NCBI GenBank assembly: GCA_945921515.1
Contig: CAMEKR010000005.1
Location: 1 to 38,466 of the forward strand
Length of the DNA stretch: 38,466 bases
DNA from: an uncultured Clostridia bacterium
GTDB taxonomy: Bacteria; Bacillota; Clostridia; Oscillospirales; Ruminococcaceae
Reading direction: 5' to 3'
Shown: one piece after another, positions 24,984 to 34,293 of the stretch
How positions within the stretch are numbered: the first letter of the stretch is position 1
Layout: each line of letters begins with the position of its first letter
Notes under the pieces: model-generated
What the model was told of the DNA's origin: nothing
Databases searched by the model: none
Seen by the model: the letters and a program-made list of their open reading frames with translations, nothing else
Made by a program: the position numbers and the translations under genes

Positions 24984-26147
24984 ATGATCGCAACGCTGAA
25001 AAAATTAACAATTCTTCTTGTTCTTGCGGCAATTATAATTAGCTTTGCCGTGCCGGTTTTTGCCGAATCCGTAACAGATGATATCCCCGATATAACCTCC
25101 GCCGCAATCGTGACCGAAGCTACAACCGGTCAGGTGCTTTACGAATACAATTCTCATAAGCGGCTCCCTATGGCTTCGGTGACAAAGCTGATGTGCCTTC
25201 TTATCTGGGCGGAGGAAATGGAGAAGGGGAGCTTCGATTACGACACCGTCATAACAGCTACCGCCCGTGCAAACGCTATGGACGGCTCGGTCATATGGCT
25301 GAATGTCGGGGAGGAAATGTCGGCGTACGACCTTATAAGATCGGTTGTTATCGCCTCTGCAAATGACGCCTGCGTGGCGGTCTGCGAGCATATATCGGGT
25401 ACTGAGGAGGCTTTTGTGAGCCGTATGAATAAAAGGGCGCAGGAGCTGGGAATGACGGATACTCATTACGAAAACTGCGTAGGCTTTGATGCGGATAATC
25501 ATTATACCTCTGCCTATGATACCGCAATACTGAGCGCCGCAGTTGCCCGTTATGACTGCTACAACGAGTTTTACTCCACCCGACTTGATTATGTCCGTGA
25601 GGGAGAACGACAGACTCAGCTGCTTAATACCAACAAACTTATGCAAAGCTACAACGGCATAATCGGCGGAAAGACGGGAACGACCGACAAAGCCGGCTGC
25701 TGCCTCAGCGTTTGGGCAAAGCGAGGTGATATGACGCTTTGCGCAGTCGCTTTAGGCTGTAAAGAAAGCGAACAGCGTTTTGCCGCCTGCACCGCTTTGC
25801 TTGATTACGGCTTTGCGGGATTTGAAGTATTTCGCATTGCGGTAAGCGCCGATATGCTTTCGCCCATACCCGTCACCGAGGGACTCGGAAAACAGGTAGA
25901 TGTGCGTGTTAAGCGGCTTGCTACAATAGTTATCCCTAAAGGCAGTTCAAAAAGGATACAATATACAAGCAGTACGGTTGAAACTTTGACCGCACCGGTA
26001 GCCTACGGAATGAAGGTCGGAGAGCTCAGAGCCGCTCTTGACGGTGAAGAGCTATTTTACGGAGAAATAGTGACCACGAGCGAAATAGAAGAGCTCAACT
26101 TTTTTTCTTCGCTCAGGATAATGCTTGAGAGCCTGTTCAGCTTGTGA
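24984..26147 (+). CDS. Serine-type D-Ala-D-Ala carboxypeptidase (DacA/PBP5-like)
   Basis: A 387-residue penicillin-binding protein that trims the terminal D-Ala from peptidoglycan stem peptides outside the membrane. ATG at 24984 has RBS AAAGGAAA; the TTG start in the track is rejected. A signal peptide (KKLTILLVLAAIIISFAVPVFA) ends near residue 27. Active-site motifs are complete: SVTK (65-68), SAN (125-127) and KTGTT (230-234). A PBP5 C-terminal domain follows, and the last residues (FFSSLRIMLESLFSL) look like the amphipathic membrane anchor. It shares substrate context with murC and the Ddl-like gene in this window, although it is not in their operon. Confidence 0.93.
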   Translation: MIATLKKLTILLVLAAIIISFAVPVFAESVTDDIPDITSAAIVTEATTGQVLYEYNSHKRLPMASVTKLMCLLIWAEEMEKGSFDYDTVITATARANAMDGSVIWLNVGEEMSAYDLIRSVVIASANDACVAVCEHISGTEEAFVSRMNKRAQELGMTDTHYENCVGFDADNHYTSAYDTAILSAAVARYDCYNEFYSTRLDYVREGERQTQLLNTNKLMQSYNGIIGGKTGTTDKAGCCLSVWAKRGDMTLCAVALGCKESEQRFAACTALLDYGFAGFEVFRIAVSADMLSPIPVTEGLGKQVDVRVKRLATIVIPKGSSKRIQYTSSTVETLTAPVAYGMKVGELRAALDGEELFYGEIVTTSEIEELNFFSSLRIMLESLFSL

Positions 26148-26255
26148 ATATTTTCGCCGTTGTGCGAAATGCGTCGAATATATATTAAATTTGCACAAAT
26201 ATCGGGAAATTATTTTGTTGATTTAGACAAAAGTGTCAGTTCTCTGTAAAACATC

Positions 26256-26284
26256 TTGAAAAACCTTCGGGATTTCGCTATAAT
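26256..26284 (+). promoter_or_regulatory. Promoter of pgi
   Basis: TTGAAA at 26256-26261 and TATAAT at 26279-26284 with a 17-base spacer, 94 bases before the pgi start. Confidence 0.75.
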
Positions 26285-26377
26285 AGAACTATATAAAGGG
26301 CGGAACTGCAGAAAGATAATTTTATGTGCGCCGCAATTTATAATTTGTGTGTGGAAAGTATAAAGGAGATAACAAGT

Positions 26378-27715
26378 ATGGCAGTAACACTTAACGATAA
26401 GTACCTTAAAGGCGCAGTAAACGCCGACGAGCTTAAGGGCATGGAGCCTATGGTAAAAGCGGCTCATGAGATGATTGTAAATAAGAACGGACTCGGCAAT
26501 GACTTTTTAGGTTGGGTAGACCTTCCCGTGAATTATGACAAGGAAGAGTTTGAAAGGATAAAGAAGGCCGCAGCCAAGATAAAATCCGACAGCGAGGTGC
26601 TGATTGTTATCGGTATCGGCGGTTCATATCTCGGCGCAAGAGCAGCTATAGAACTGCTCAGAAGTTCGCTTTACAATTCTCTTTGCAAGGATACTCCCAA
26701 GATATTCTTTGCAGGAAACAGCATCAGCCCTACATATCTTAACGAAGTTATCGAGCTTGTAAAAGACAAGGACTTTTCTGTAAATATTATTTCCAAGTCC
26801 GGTACAACAACCGAGCCTGCGCTTGCATTCAGAGTATTCAGAGAGATGCTCGAAGAAAAGTACGGCAAGGATGGCGCAAAGGGCAGAATATATGCAACTA
26901 CCGACAAGGCAAGAGGTACTCTTAAAGAGCTTGCCGACGCCGAAGGATATGAGACATTTGTCATACCCGATGATGTAGGCGGACGCTTCTCGGTGCTTAC
27001 TGCGGTAGGTCTGCTCCCGATTGCCTGTGCAGGTTGTGATATCGACGCACTTATGCAGGGTGCGGCAAAGGCAAGAGAAGACTTCTCTGTTTGCGATATT
27101 GAAAAGAACGATTGTTACAAGTACGCTGCACTTCGCAACATACTTTATAATAAGGGCTACAAGGTTGAGATGCTTGTGGCTTATGAAAATTCTTTTGCTA
27201 TGATGAACGAATGGTTCAAGCAGCTGTTCGGCGAGAGCGAGGGCAAGGACGGCAAGGGCTTATTCCCCTCATCCGCAACATTCTCTACCGACCTTCATTC
27301 TCTCGGTCAGTTCATACAGGATGGCTCGAATATACTGTTTGAAACGGTTGTTCACATTGCAAAGGCACAGAAGGATTTCTTCCTTAAGAATGACGCAACA
27401 AACGGCGACGGACTTAACTTCCTGTCAAATCAGAATATGTCGGTCGTAAATCAGAAGGCTTACGAAGGCACTATCATAGCGCACACAGAGGGCGGTACGC
27501 CCAATATGGTGCTTGAGATGCCCGAAGTAAACGAGAATGAGCTTGGCTACCTTATTTACTTCTTTGAAAAGGCTTGCGCAGTATCAGGCTATCTGCTCGG
27601 TGTTAATCCGTTCAACCAGCCCGGCGTTGAAAGCTACAAGAAGAATATGTTTGCTCTTCTGGGCAAGCCCGGCTACGAGGACGCAAAGGCAGCTCTCGAA
27701 GCAAAAATTGGCTAA
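26378..27715 (+). CDS. pgi: Glucose-6-phosphate isomerase
   Basis: A 445-residue cytoplasmic enzyme interconverting glucose 6-phosphate and fructose 6-phosphate. ATG at 26378 follows AAAGGAG; the upstream Met used in the track lacks an RBS. Family signatures are clear: [33 protein letters not shown] (phosphate-binding), [18 protein letters not shown], and the C-terminal [18 protein letters not shown]. Length matches the short Firmicutes type. It has its own promoter; the next gene starts about 118 bases downstream. Confidence 0.97.
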   Translation: MAVTLNDKYLKGAVNADELKGMEPMVKAAHEMIVNKNGLGNDFLGWVDLPVNYDKEEFERIKKAAAKIKSDSEVLIVIGIGGSYLGARAAIELLRSSLYNSLCKDTPKIFFAGNSISPTYLNEVIELVKDKDFSVNIISKSGTTTEPALAFRVFREMLEEKYGKDGAKGRIYATTDKARGTLKELADAEGYETFVIPDDVGGRFSVLTAVGLLPIACAGCDIDALMQGAAKAREDFSVCDIEKNDCYKYAALRNILYNKGYKVEMLVAYENSFAMMNEWFKQLFGESEGKDGKGLFPSSATFSTDLHSLGQFIQDGSNILFETVVHIAKAQKDFFLKNDATNGDGLNFLSNQNMSVVNQKAYEGTIIAHTEGGTPNMVLEMPEVNENELGYLIYFFEKACAVSGYLLGVNPFNQPGVESYKKNMFALLGKPGYEDAKAALEAKIG

Positions 27716-27730
27716 GGATAATAAATCGTA

Positions 27731-27786
27731 TTGCATAAGCCGTTGCCGGCCGAAGCGAGTAACGGCTATACAGCAATAGATTTTTA
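27731..27786 (+). terminator. Possible weak terminator after pgi
   Basis: AGCCGTT / AACGGCT forms a 7-bp stem extended with bulges by TTGC / GCAA, and the sequence then runs AGATTTTTATT. The loop is long (16 bases), so it may be a leaky terminator or part of the next gene's leader. Confidence 0.35.
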
Positions 27787-27832
27787 TTATATTAAACGGC
27801 GACTCTGCCGTAAAAATACGGAGGACTTCACA

Positions 27833-28240
27833 ATGATTAAACTTATAGCAGGTAAAAAAGGAACCGGTAAAACAAAGTTACTTATAAGTGCTATCCACGA
27901 TGCAGAACAGGCAAGCAAGGGCAATGTTGTTGCAGTACAGCTTGGCTCTTCGCTCAACATAGACATCTATCATAAGGTTCGTCTTGTAAACATTGAAGAT
28001 TACAAGATTTCAAACTATGATGAGATGGCAGGCTTTGTAGCAGGTATTCTCGCATCCGACTACGATTGCACCGATATATTTGTTGACGGTATACTCAGAA
28101 TCTGCGGCAGAGATATGGAAAAGATCGGCGCTATGTTTGACAAGATTGCGGCAGTAAGCGGCGAGAACACAAATGTTACATTCACTATTTCGGCTGAAGT
28201 ATCCGATCTCACCGAAAATATTAAAAAATATCTCAAATAA
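27833..28240 (+). CDS. Small P-loop NTP-binding protein upstream of rpmF
   Basis: A 135-residue protein with RBS GGAGG before ATG 27833; the longer track ORF runs through the hairpin above. Residues 3-13 hold a Walker A motif (IAGKKGTGKT), and CTDIFVDGIL near residue 80 looks like Walker B. It is a single minimal P-loop domain with no visible partner domain. It sits directly before rpmF, where many Firmicutes carry a DUF177/YceD gene. Function unknown; a role in ribosome assembly or lipid metabolism would be guesswork. Confidence 0.72.
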   Translation: MIKLIAGKKGTGKTKLLISAIHDAEQASKGNVVAVQLGSSLNIDIYHKVRLVNIEDYKISNYDEMAGFVAGILASDYDCTDIFVDGILRICGRDMEKIGAMFDKIAAVSGENTNVTFTISAEVSDLTENIKKYLK

Positions 28241-28243
28241 GTG

Positions 28244-28272
28244 TTGACAAATTTTGATTTTTGTAGTATAAT
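28244..28272 (+). promoter_or_regulatory. Perfect consensus promoter of rpmF
   Basis: TTGACA at 28244-28249 and TATAAT at 28267-28272, 17-base spacer, 4 bases after the P-loop gene stop. This is the strength expected for a ribosomal-protein gene. Confidence 0.88.
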
Positions 28273-28345
28273 ATCACTCGTGTTAACTTGAGCCTTATAA
28301 AAATGGCTGATTTTGAGATAATGAACATCAGAGGGGGGTGCTAAA

Positions 28346-28531
28346 ATGGCAGTTCCAAAGAGAAAAGTATCGAAGGCAAGAAGAGACAAGAGACGTTCAC
28401 AGGTATGGAAGCTATCCGCACCTGCATTCTCACGTTGCCCTCAGTGCGGCGAGTTAAAGCTCCCTCACAGAGTATGCGGCAATTGCGGATGTTACAAGGG
28501 TAAGGAAGTTATCGCTCGCAAAGAAGCGTAA
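28346..28531 (+). CDS. rpmF: 50S ribosomal protein L32 (zinc-binding form)
   Basis: A 61-residue ribosomal protein starting [18 protein letters not shown], the standard bL32 N-terminus. Two CxxC pairs (CPQC and CGNC) show the zinc-binding form rather than the zinc-free paralogue. RBS AGAGGGGGG precedes ATG. A consensus promoter lies 74 bases upstream and a terminator 24 bases downstream. Confidence 0.97.
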   Translation: MAVPKRKVSKARRDKRRSQVWKLSAPAFSRCPQCGELKLPHRVCGNCGCYKGKEVIARKEA

Positions 28532-28554
28532 TTGCTTGTAGACGCAAACATTGC

Positions 28555-28588
28555 GGCAGTAGGGTCTTATTGGCTCTGCTGCCTTTTT
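28555..28588 (+). terminator. Terminator after rpmF
   Basis: A 12-bp RNA stem with three G-U pairs (GGCAGTAGGGTC / GGCTCTGCTGCC), a TTATT loop and TTTTT tail. Confidence 0.8.
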
Positions 28589-28611
28589 GTTTATAAAAAA
28601 ACGGAGGCATT

Positions 28612-30948
28612 ATGTCCGATAAAATTAAGAAGTTCCTTTCAAACGGAGGAACTATATCGTTTCTGATTGGTTTTTTTCTGTATATTGTTATTATATTGCC
28701 GATTTTAATCAATGACGGCGGTATTCTGACTTTTATGGGCGATTACAGCTCACAGTCAATACCGTTTACATATCATATAAGAGACTGCTTGTTATCGGGA
28801 AATGTCTGCTGGGACTGGTCAAGCGGACTCGGCTCGCAGTTTCTGGGCGATTATGCTTATTATAATCTTTTCAGTCCTTTTACTCTTTTTTATCTTATAA
28901 TCCCGAGAAACGCTATAATTTACGCAATGCCCTTTGTAACTGCGCTAAAATACGGCACAGGAAGCTGTCTTGCGTTTTTTTATGCAAAGCGCTTTGTAAA
29001 GAATAAACATTATGCCGTTATAGCAGGCATAATTTATATGTTTTCTTCCTTCACCGCATATAATCAGATATTTCATTTCAGTGATATAATTGCGCTTTTC
29101 CCTTTGCTTCTCATTGCTATGGAAGAGCTGTGCGAAAATAAGCGCAGATGTGTTTTTGCTCTGACTGTTTGCTTTATGGCGCTTCTGAATTACTATTTCT
29201 TTGCAGGTCAGGCAGTATTCTGCGTCATATATTTCTTTGTCCGCTTCTTTAATAAAAATCTTATCGTTCTGTTAAAAAAACTGTTATCGGTTGCAATTGA
29301 GGCTGTGATAGGCTTTGCAATGTCTTTTATATTCCTGCTGCCTGTATTGCTGTACCTTTCCGCAAGCTCAAAGGCTATGGGCATAATAGATTTTTCGGAT
29401 ATGCTCATATACAGCGACGGATTTAATTATCTGAAGCTTATTCAAAGCGCATTTATGGTACCCGATCCGTTCTATTTCACTTCATTGTTCCCGAGTGTCG
29501 ATAAAGCTTATCCGTTTGGCAATCTCGGTTCTTCGGTAGCGGCGTATCTTCCGCTTTTTTCGGCGGCAGGCGTTATATCTTTTGCTTGGGCAAAGAAAAA
29601 ATCATGGCAGACCGCATTGCTTGCAATATGCGTAGTAATGGCTTTTGTACCGGTTCTCAATCAACTGTTTTCGGCTCTTAACAGCGCATATTATGTAAGA
29701 TGGCTGTATATGCCTTTGCTTATAGCCGCAGTTATGTCGGTATCGGCGCTTGAAGAAAAGATAAGCTTCAAACCGGGAATAGTTACCTGTTCGGCAGTAG
29801 TAGCGGCTATGATGATATACCAGCTGTTTGTTGATACGGATTCGCTTATCAATTTTATATCCAACAGAGCCAGCTTCAGCGTATATCAGAATATCCTGCA
29901 TTTTGCCGTCACGATAGTGTCTATTATTCTGCTCGTTGTCATGGTAAAGTCAAAGCGTGACAAGGATTTTCTGCCCAAACTGTATATTTTTACGGTAATA
30001 TGTGTTTATATGTGCTTTGGTGTAATGACGCATTATCTTTACACGCAGATTCCGAGCGTTGAAGCCAACATTTCTTCTTATGCGTTAGGAGAAGAATTGC
30101 CCGAAGAGTGCAGGGAAGGTGATCCGAGAATAACTTTTTCCGCAAAAAACTCAAATCTTGTTTCGGGGGCAAGTTCGCCTACTCATTTCAACAGCCTTCA
30201 TGATGTCGGATTCTCACAATTCCTCAATGACAGCGGACTTGGATTTGACAGCGGTGTATATGCCAATATTACATTTGAAAACAGGGAACTGTGTGATGTT
30301 CTGTCTGTAAAATATTTTGCAGGACTCGGTGAAACAGGCGACAAATATGATGGATTTGAAACAGTCGGAAAGATGGGGAAATACACCATATATAAAAATC
30401 CCGAGTATATCCCCATGGGATTTACTTATGATAATATGATATCCCGTGACGCATTCTTAGCGGTTGAGGATAATAAGCTGAAAGAACGCCTTTATATGAA
30501 AGCGCTGATTGTCAGCGACACAAGCGAGTTTTCCGACATTCTGACAGATATAAGTGCTTCAGCCGGAGATACTATATCCGATGAAAGCTATAAACAGCTT
30601 GCAAGCCAAAGGAGAGAGTCAGCCGCTTATTATTGCGAAAAGGATACCGAAGGACTCACGGCAAAGATAAAGACAGACAAAGAAAATATAGTATTTTTCA
30701 GCGTATCTTATAACGAAAACTGGAGCGCTTATATTGACGGTACGCAAACAAAAGTGTATAATATAAATAATGGATGCGTAGGCGTCAGAGTGCCGTGCGG
30801 CGACCACGAAATAAAGCTTTGTTATAATGTAAGAGGCTTTAAAGAAGGCACTGTAATCACAGCAGTTGCTGTTATAGCGCTCGCTGTATACGCCTTTGTA
30901 TGCTACAGAAAGGAACACGGAAATGTCGGTAAAGATAATATCCGTTGA
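28612..30948 (+). CDS. YfhO-family membrane protein (second of two)
   Basis: A 778-residue multi-spanning protein with about twelve membrane segments up to residue 480, an extracytoplasmic region and a final helix (GTVITAVAVIALAVYAFVCY). MGDYSSQSIPF, GIIYMFSSFTAYN and FFSVSYNENWSAYIDGT align with the same places in the YfhO protein at 15732-18281, so the two are diverged paralogues. The family has a GT-C glycosyltransferase fold; sugar transfer to cell-envelope polymers is inferred. RBS CGGAGG precedes ATG. Its last 26 bases overlap the start of the DUF512 gene, so the two are cotranscribed; no separate promoter was seen, and readthrough from rpmF is possible. Confidence 0.87.
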   Translation: MSDKIKKFLSNGGTISFLIGFFLYIVIILPILINDGGILTFMGDYSSQSIPFTYHIRDCLLSGNVCWDWSSGLGSQFLGDYAYYNLFSPFTLFYLIIPRNAIIYAMPFVTALKYGTGSCLAFFYAKRFVKNKHYAVIAGIIYMFSSFTAYNQIFHFSDIIALFPLLLIAMEELCENKRRCVFALTVCFMALLNYYFFAGQAVFCVIYFFVRFFNKNLIVLLKKLLSVAIEAVIGFAMSFIFLLPVLLYLSASSKAMGIIDFSDMLIYSDGFNYLKLIQSAFMVPDPFYFTSLFPSVDKAYPFGNLGSSVAAYLPLFSAAGVISFAWAKKKSWQTALLAICVVMAFVPVLNQLFSALNSAYYVRWLYMPLLIAAVMSVSALEEKISFKPGIVTCSAVVAAMMIYQLFVDTDSLINFISNRASFSVYQNILHFAVTIVSIILLVVMVKSKRDKDFLPKLYIFTVICVYMCFGVMTHYLYTQIPSVEANISSYALGEELPEECREGDPRITFSAKNSNLVSGASSPTHFNSLHDVGFSQFLNDSGLGFDSGVYANITFENRELCDVLSVKYFAGLGETGDKYDGFETVGKMGKYTIYKNPEYIPMGFTYDNMISRDAFLAVEDNKLKERLYMKALIVSDTSEFSDILTDISASAGDTISDESYKQLASQRRESAAYYCEKDTEGLTAKIKTDKENIVFFSVSYNENWSAYIDGTQTKVYNINNGCVGVRVPCGDHEIKLCYNVRGFKEGTVITAVAVIALAVYAFVCYRKEHGNVGKDNIR

Positions 30949-32227
30949 TAGAGGCTCGCCTGCCGACAAGGCACATATAAAACCGGGTGACAGCCTTGTT
31001 TCAATAAATAAAAACGCAATTCACGATATACTTGACTATCAATTTTATTCATCGGAAGAAAAGCTGAAGGTTGAGCTTGAGGACAGAACTGTAACTGTAA
31101 AAAAGGGCGAATACGAAGATCTCGGGCTTAATTTCGAGACATATCTTATGGACTGCAAACAGCATTGCAAAAACAACTGCGTGTTCTGCTTTATAAATCA
31201 GCTTCCTAAGGGAATGAGGGATACGCTTTACTTCAAGGATGACGACTCCCGTCTCAGCTTTCTTCAGGGAAACTATATAACAATGACCAACCTCAGCGAT
31301 GAGGATGTTGACAGAATAATAAAAATGAAACTGCCGATGAATATATCGGTGCATACGACTAACCCCGAGCTTCGTGTTAAGCTCACGAAAAATCCCAATG
31401 CGGGAAAATGTCTCGATTATCTTTATAAAATGGCGGCGGCAGGAATTGAGCTTAATACACAGATAGTCCTTTGTCCGGGACTGAACGACGGCAAGGAGCT
31501 TGAAAAAACGCTTACCGATTTGTGCATGTTGTATCCGTCTGTAAAGAGCATAGCCTGTGTGCCTGTAGGGATAACGAAGTTTCGTGAAAAGCTTCCGAAG
31601 CTGGAGATGTTCAACAAGCAGACGGCGTCTGCGGTAGTAGATACTCTTGAGCTTTTCGGCAATATGATGTATGAAAAATACGGCGACAGAGTAGTTTACG
31701 CATCGGATGAATTTTATCTGACGGCAGAGCGCAAAATGCCCGATTACGATTTCTACGGCGATTTTGACCAGTTTGAAAACGGCGTAGGAATGTGTGCGAG
31801 TCTGCAAAAGGAGTTTATTGACGCACTTGCCGATAAGCGTGAGTATGGCGAAACCGATGATAAACAGCGTGTTGTTTCGATTGCTACAGGTGTGCTTGCA
31901 GCACCGCTTATCGACACGCTCGGAAAAATGCTGAAATCGGATTTTCCCAACACAAGAGTTGATGTATATACTATCCGCAACGAATTCTTCGGAGAGACAA
32001 TCACCGTTGCCGGACTTCTTACGGCAGGAGATATAATAGCACAGCTTGTGCCGTATAAAGAAAAGCTCGGCGGCAGACTGCTGATAACCGAGAATATGCT
32101 GAAAACGAACAGCGACCTTTTCCTTGACGATAAGACCGTGTCGGATGTCGAGCAGGCTCTCGGAGTAGCTGTAACTACCGTTGCTACAGACGGTTATGAG
32201 TTGCTTGACGCAATTCTCGGAGAATAG
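30923..32227 (+). CDS. DUF512 radical SAM protein with N-terminal PDZ-like domain
   Basis: A 434-residue protein starting at MSVKIISVDRG (RBS AAAGGAAC); the track start nine codons earlier is rejected. Residues 1-60 are PDZ-like (GSPADKAHIKPGDSLVSIN). The radical SAM cluster motif C-x3-C-x2-C is CKNNCVFC (Cys82, 86, 89). The C-terminal part is DUF512, with LITENMLKT and a closing VATDGYELLDAILGE. Members are described as Fe-S oxidoreductases of unknown substrate and commonly precede der in clostridia, as here (66 bases). It overlaps the YfhO gene by 26 bases. Confidence 0.9.
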   Translation: MSVKIISVDRGSPADKAHIKPGDSLVSINKNAIHDILDYQFYSSEEKLKVELEDRTVTVKKGEYEDLGLNFETYLMDCKQHCKNNCVFCFINQLPKGMRDTLYFKDDDSRLSFLQGNYITMTNLSDEDVDRIIKMKLPMNISVHTTNPELRVKLTKNPNAGKCLDYLYKMAAAGIELNTQIVLCPGLNDGKELEKTLTDLCMLYPSVKSIACVPVGITKFREKLPKLEMFNKQTASAVVDTLELFGNMMYEKYGDRVVYASDEFYLTAERKMPDYDFYGDFDQFENGVGMCASLQKEFIDALADKREYGETDDKQRVVSIATGVLAAPLIDTLGKMLKSDFPNTRVDVYTIRNEFFGETITVAGLLTAGDIIAQLVPYKEKLGGRLLITENMLKTNSDLFLDDKTVSDVEQALGVAVTTVATDGYELLDAILGE

Positions 32228-32293
32228 CACATATAGATTGAATTGTGATTTTTATATAAGTATCTTGGAAGACTACAGAAAGGAATGACATAA

Positions 32294-33613
32294 ATGGAAG
32301 GAATAGTAGCGGTAGTCGGCAGACCGAATGTAGGAAAGTCAACGCTTTTTAATCGTATAGTCGGAAAGAGAATGTCGATAGTTGACGATACTCCCGGTGT
32401 TACCCGAGACAGAATATATGCAAAGGCAGAGTGGCTCGGAAAGGAATTTATGCTGGTTGATACGGGCGGTATCGAGCCTGACAGCAAGGATATAATACTT
32501 TCGCAGATGAGAATGCAGGCACAGCTTGCAATAGATAAGGCAGATGTAATTATATTTGTTACAGATGTTACTTCGGGAGTAACCGCAAACGACGCCGATG
32601 TTGCTTCAATGCTTCAGAAAAGCGGCAAGCCTGTTGTACTTTGCGTAAATAAATGCGACGGGATAGGCGATGTGCCGCCGGAGTTCTACGAGTTCTACAA
32701 TTTAGGTCTCGGCGAGCCGATTGCGGTATCATCGGTACACGGACACGGCACGGGAGACCTGCTTGACGCAGTATTTGAGAATATGCCCGACACAAATCCT
32801 CAGCAGGAATACTCCGAGGACGCAATAAAAGTTGCCGTTATCGGTAAGCCCAACGCAGGAAAATCTTCGCTCGTAAACAAGATAGCAGGCGAACAGCGCA
32901 TGATAGTATCCGATATCGCAGGCACTACCCGTGACGCCGTAGATACTGTCATAGAGCGTGACGGTCAGGAATATGTGTTTATCGACACCGCAGGACTTCG
33001 CAGAAAGTCAAAGGTTAATGAACAGATAGAAAAGTACAGCGTGCTTCGTGCTTATATGGCGGTTGACAGAGCAGATGTCTGTGTTATAATGATTGACGCA
33101 ACCGAAGGCTTTACAGAGCAGGACAGCAAGGTTGCAGGCTACGCTCACGAGCAAGGAAAGGCAAGCGTAATTGCAATAAACAAGTGGGACGCTGTTGATA
33201 AAGATGGAAAGACTATGCAGGAGTTCACAAAAAAGCTCGAGGTCGATTTTTCGTTTATGTCTTATGCTCCGTTTGTGTTTATTTCGGCGCTTACAGGTCA
33301 GCGTATAGATAAGCTGTTTGAGCAGATAAAGTACACATATTCCCAGAATATAAGGCGTATTTCCACCGGCACGCTGAACGATATGCTGGGTTACGCTACG
33401 GCGAGAGTTCAACCTCCGTCGGATAAGGGCAAGAGACTGAAACTATACTATATGACTCAGGCTTCGGCAAAGCCTCCGACGTTTGTAATATTCTGCAATG
33501 ATAAAGAGCTTTTTCACTATTCTTACCAACGATATATCGAAAATCAGATAAGAGAGAGCTTCGGGCTTGACGGAACGCCTATAAGAATAATAGCAAGAGA
33601 AAGAGGAGAATAA
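32294..33613 (+). CDS. der: Ribosome-associated double GTPase Der (EngA)
   Basis: A 439-residue protein with two tandem GTPase domains and a KH-like C-terminus, needed for 50S subunit maturation. Domain 1: GRPNVGKSTLFNRI, DTPGVTRDR, DTGG and NKCD. Domain 2: GKPNAGKSSLVNKI (about 185), DIAGTTRDAVD, DTAGLRRKSK and NKWD. The C-terminal YYMTQASAKPPTFVIFCND is the typical KH-like segment. RBS AAAGGAA before ATG. It is followed 6 bases later by plsY. Confidence 0.97.
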   Translation: MEGIVAVVGRPNVGKSTLFNRIVGKRMSIVDDTPGVTRDRIYAKAEWLGKEFMLVDTGGIEPDSKDIILSQMRMQAQLAIDKADVIIFVTDVTSGVTANDADVASMLQKSGKPVVLCVNKCDGIGDVPPEFYEFYNLGLGEPIAVSSVHGHGTGDLLDAVFENMPDTNPQQEYSEDAIKVAVIGKPNAGKSSLVNKIAGEQRMIVSDIAGTTRDAVDTVIERDGQEYVFIDTAGLRRKSKVNEQIEKYSVLRAYMAVDRADVCVIMIDATEGFTEQDSKVAGYAHEQGKASVIAINKWDAVDKDGKTMQEFTKKLEVDFSFMSYAPFVFISALTGQRIDKLFEQIKYTYSQNIRRISTGTLNDMLGYATARVQPPSDKGKRLKLYYMTQASAKPPTFVIFCNDKELFHYSYQRYIENQIRESFGLDGTPIRIIARERGE

Positions 33614-33619
33614 CGGATA

Positions 33620-34276
33620 ATGATATATCTGTGCTATGCAATAATGCTGATAGTGCCGTATCTGCTGTGCGGTATAAACAGCGCAATAATTGTAACAAAA
33701 ATAAAGACGGGCGAGGATATAAGAACGCTCGGAAGCGGCAATGCAGGGCTTACAAATACACTTAGGACTCAAGGAAAGATAGCGGCACTTTTTGTGCTGC
33801 TTGGAGATGTGCTTAAGGGCGTTCTGTCGATACTTATTGTCAGATTCTCGTTTTTATGGCTTGCGGGAATAGATACTACCGATTTAGCAAACGGTATGAA
33901 TTATGTTGCGTTTGTTGCCGGATTATCTGCTATTCTCGGTCATGTATTCCCCGTATATTTCGGCTTTAAAGGCGGTAAGGGAATACTTGTTTCGGTTGCG
34001 GTGCTTATGACGATAGAATGGATTCCTGCCTGCGTTTTACTCGGAATATTCATCATCGTTGTAGCAATAACAAGATATGTTTCGCTCGGCTCGTGCATTG
34101 CCGCCGTTCTTTATCCGTTTACGATTCTCGGATACGGACTGCTGACTGGGGATCCTTGCGTATATATCAATATGATTTTGGCGGCACTTATCGGTATACT
34201 GATACTGTTTATGCACAGAGGCAATTTAGTAAGGCTTAAAAATCACACCGAGAAGAAGCTCGGGCAGAAGTCATAA
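33620..34276 (+). CDS. plsY: Acyl-phosphate:glycerol-3-phosphate acyltransferase
   Basis: A 218-residue integral membrane enzyme, about five to six membrane segments, that acylates glycerol 3-phosphate to lysophosphatidate in the first step of phospholipid synthesis. Signatures: CGINSAIIVTKIKTGEDIRTLGSGNAGLTN (motif 1) and GHVFPVYFGFKGGKGI (motif 2). It lies 6 bases after der and 17 before gpsA, which supplies its substrate. Confidence 0.95.
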   Translation: MIYLCYAIMLIVPYLLCGINSAIIVTKIKTGEDIRTLGSGNAGLTNTLRTQGKIAALFVLLGDVLKGVLSILIVRFSFLWLAGIDTTDLANGMNYVAFVAGLSAILGHVFPVYFGFKGGKGILVSVAVLMTIEWIPACVLLGIFIIVVAITRYVSLGSCIAAVLYPFTILGYGLLTGDPCVYINMILAALIGILILFMHRGNLVRLKNHTEKKLGQKS

Positions 34277-34293
34277 CGAAAAGAGGATGAAAT

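Noticed and set aside
31049-32230. 393-aa minus-strand ORF opposite the DUF512 gene
   Set aside because: It lies antisense to a clear radical SAM protein, has low-complexity Tyr/Cys/His-rich content and no family features; it is a shadow of the real gene's codon usage.
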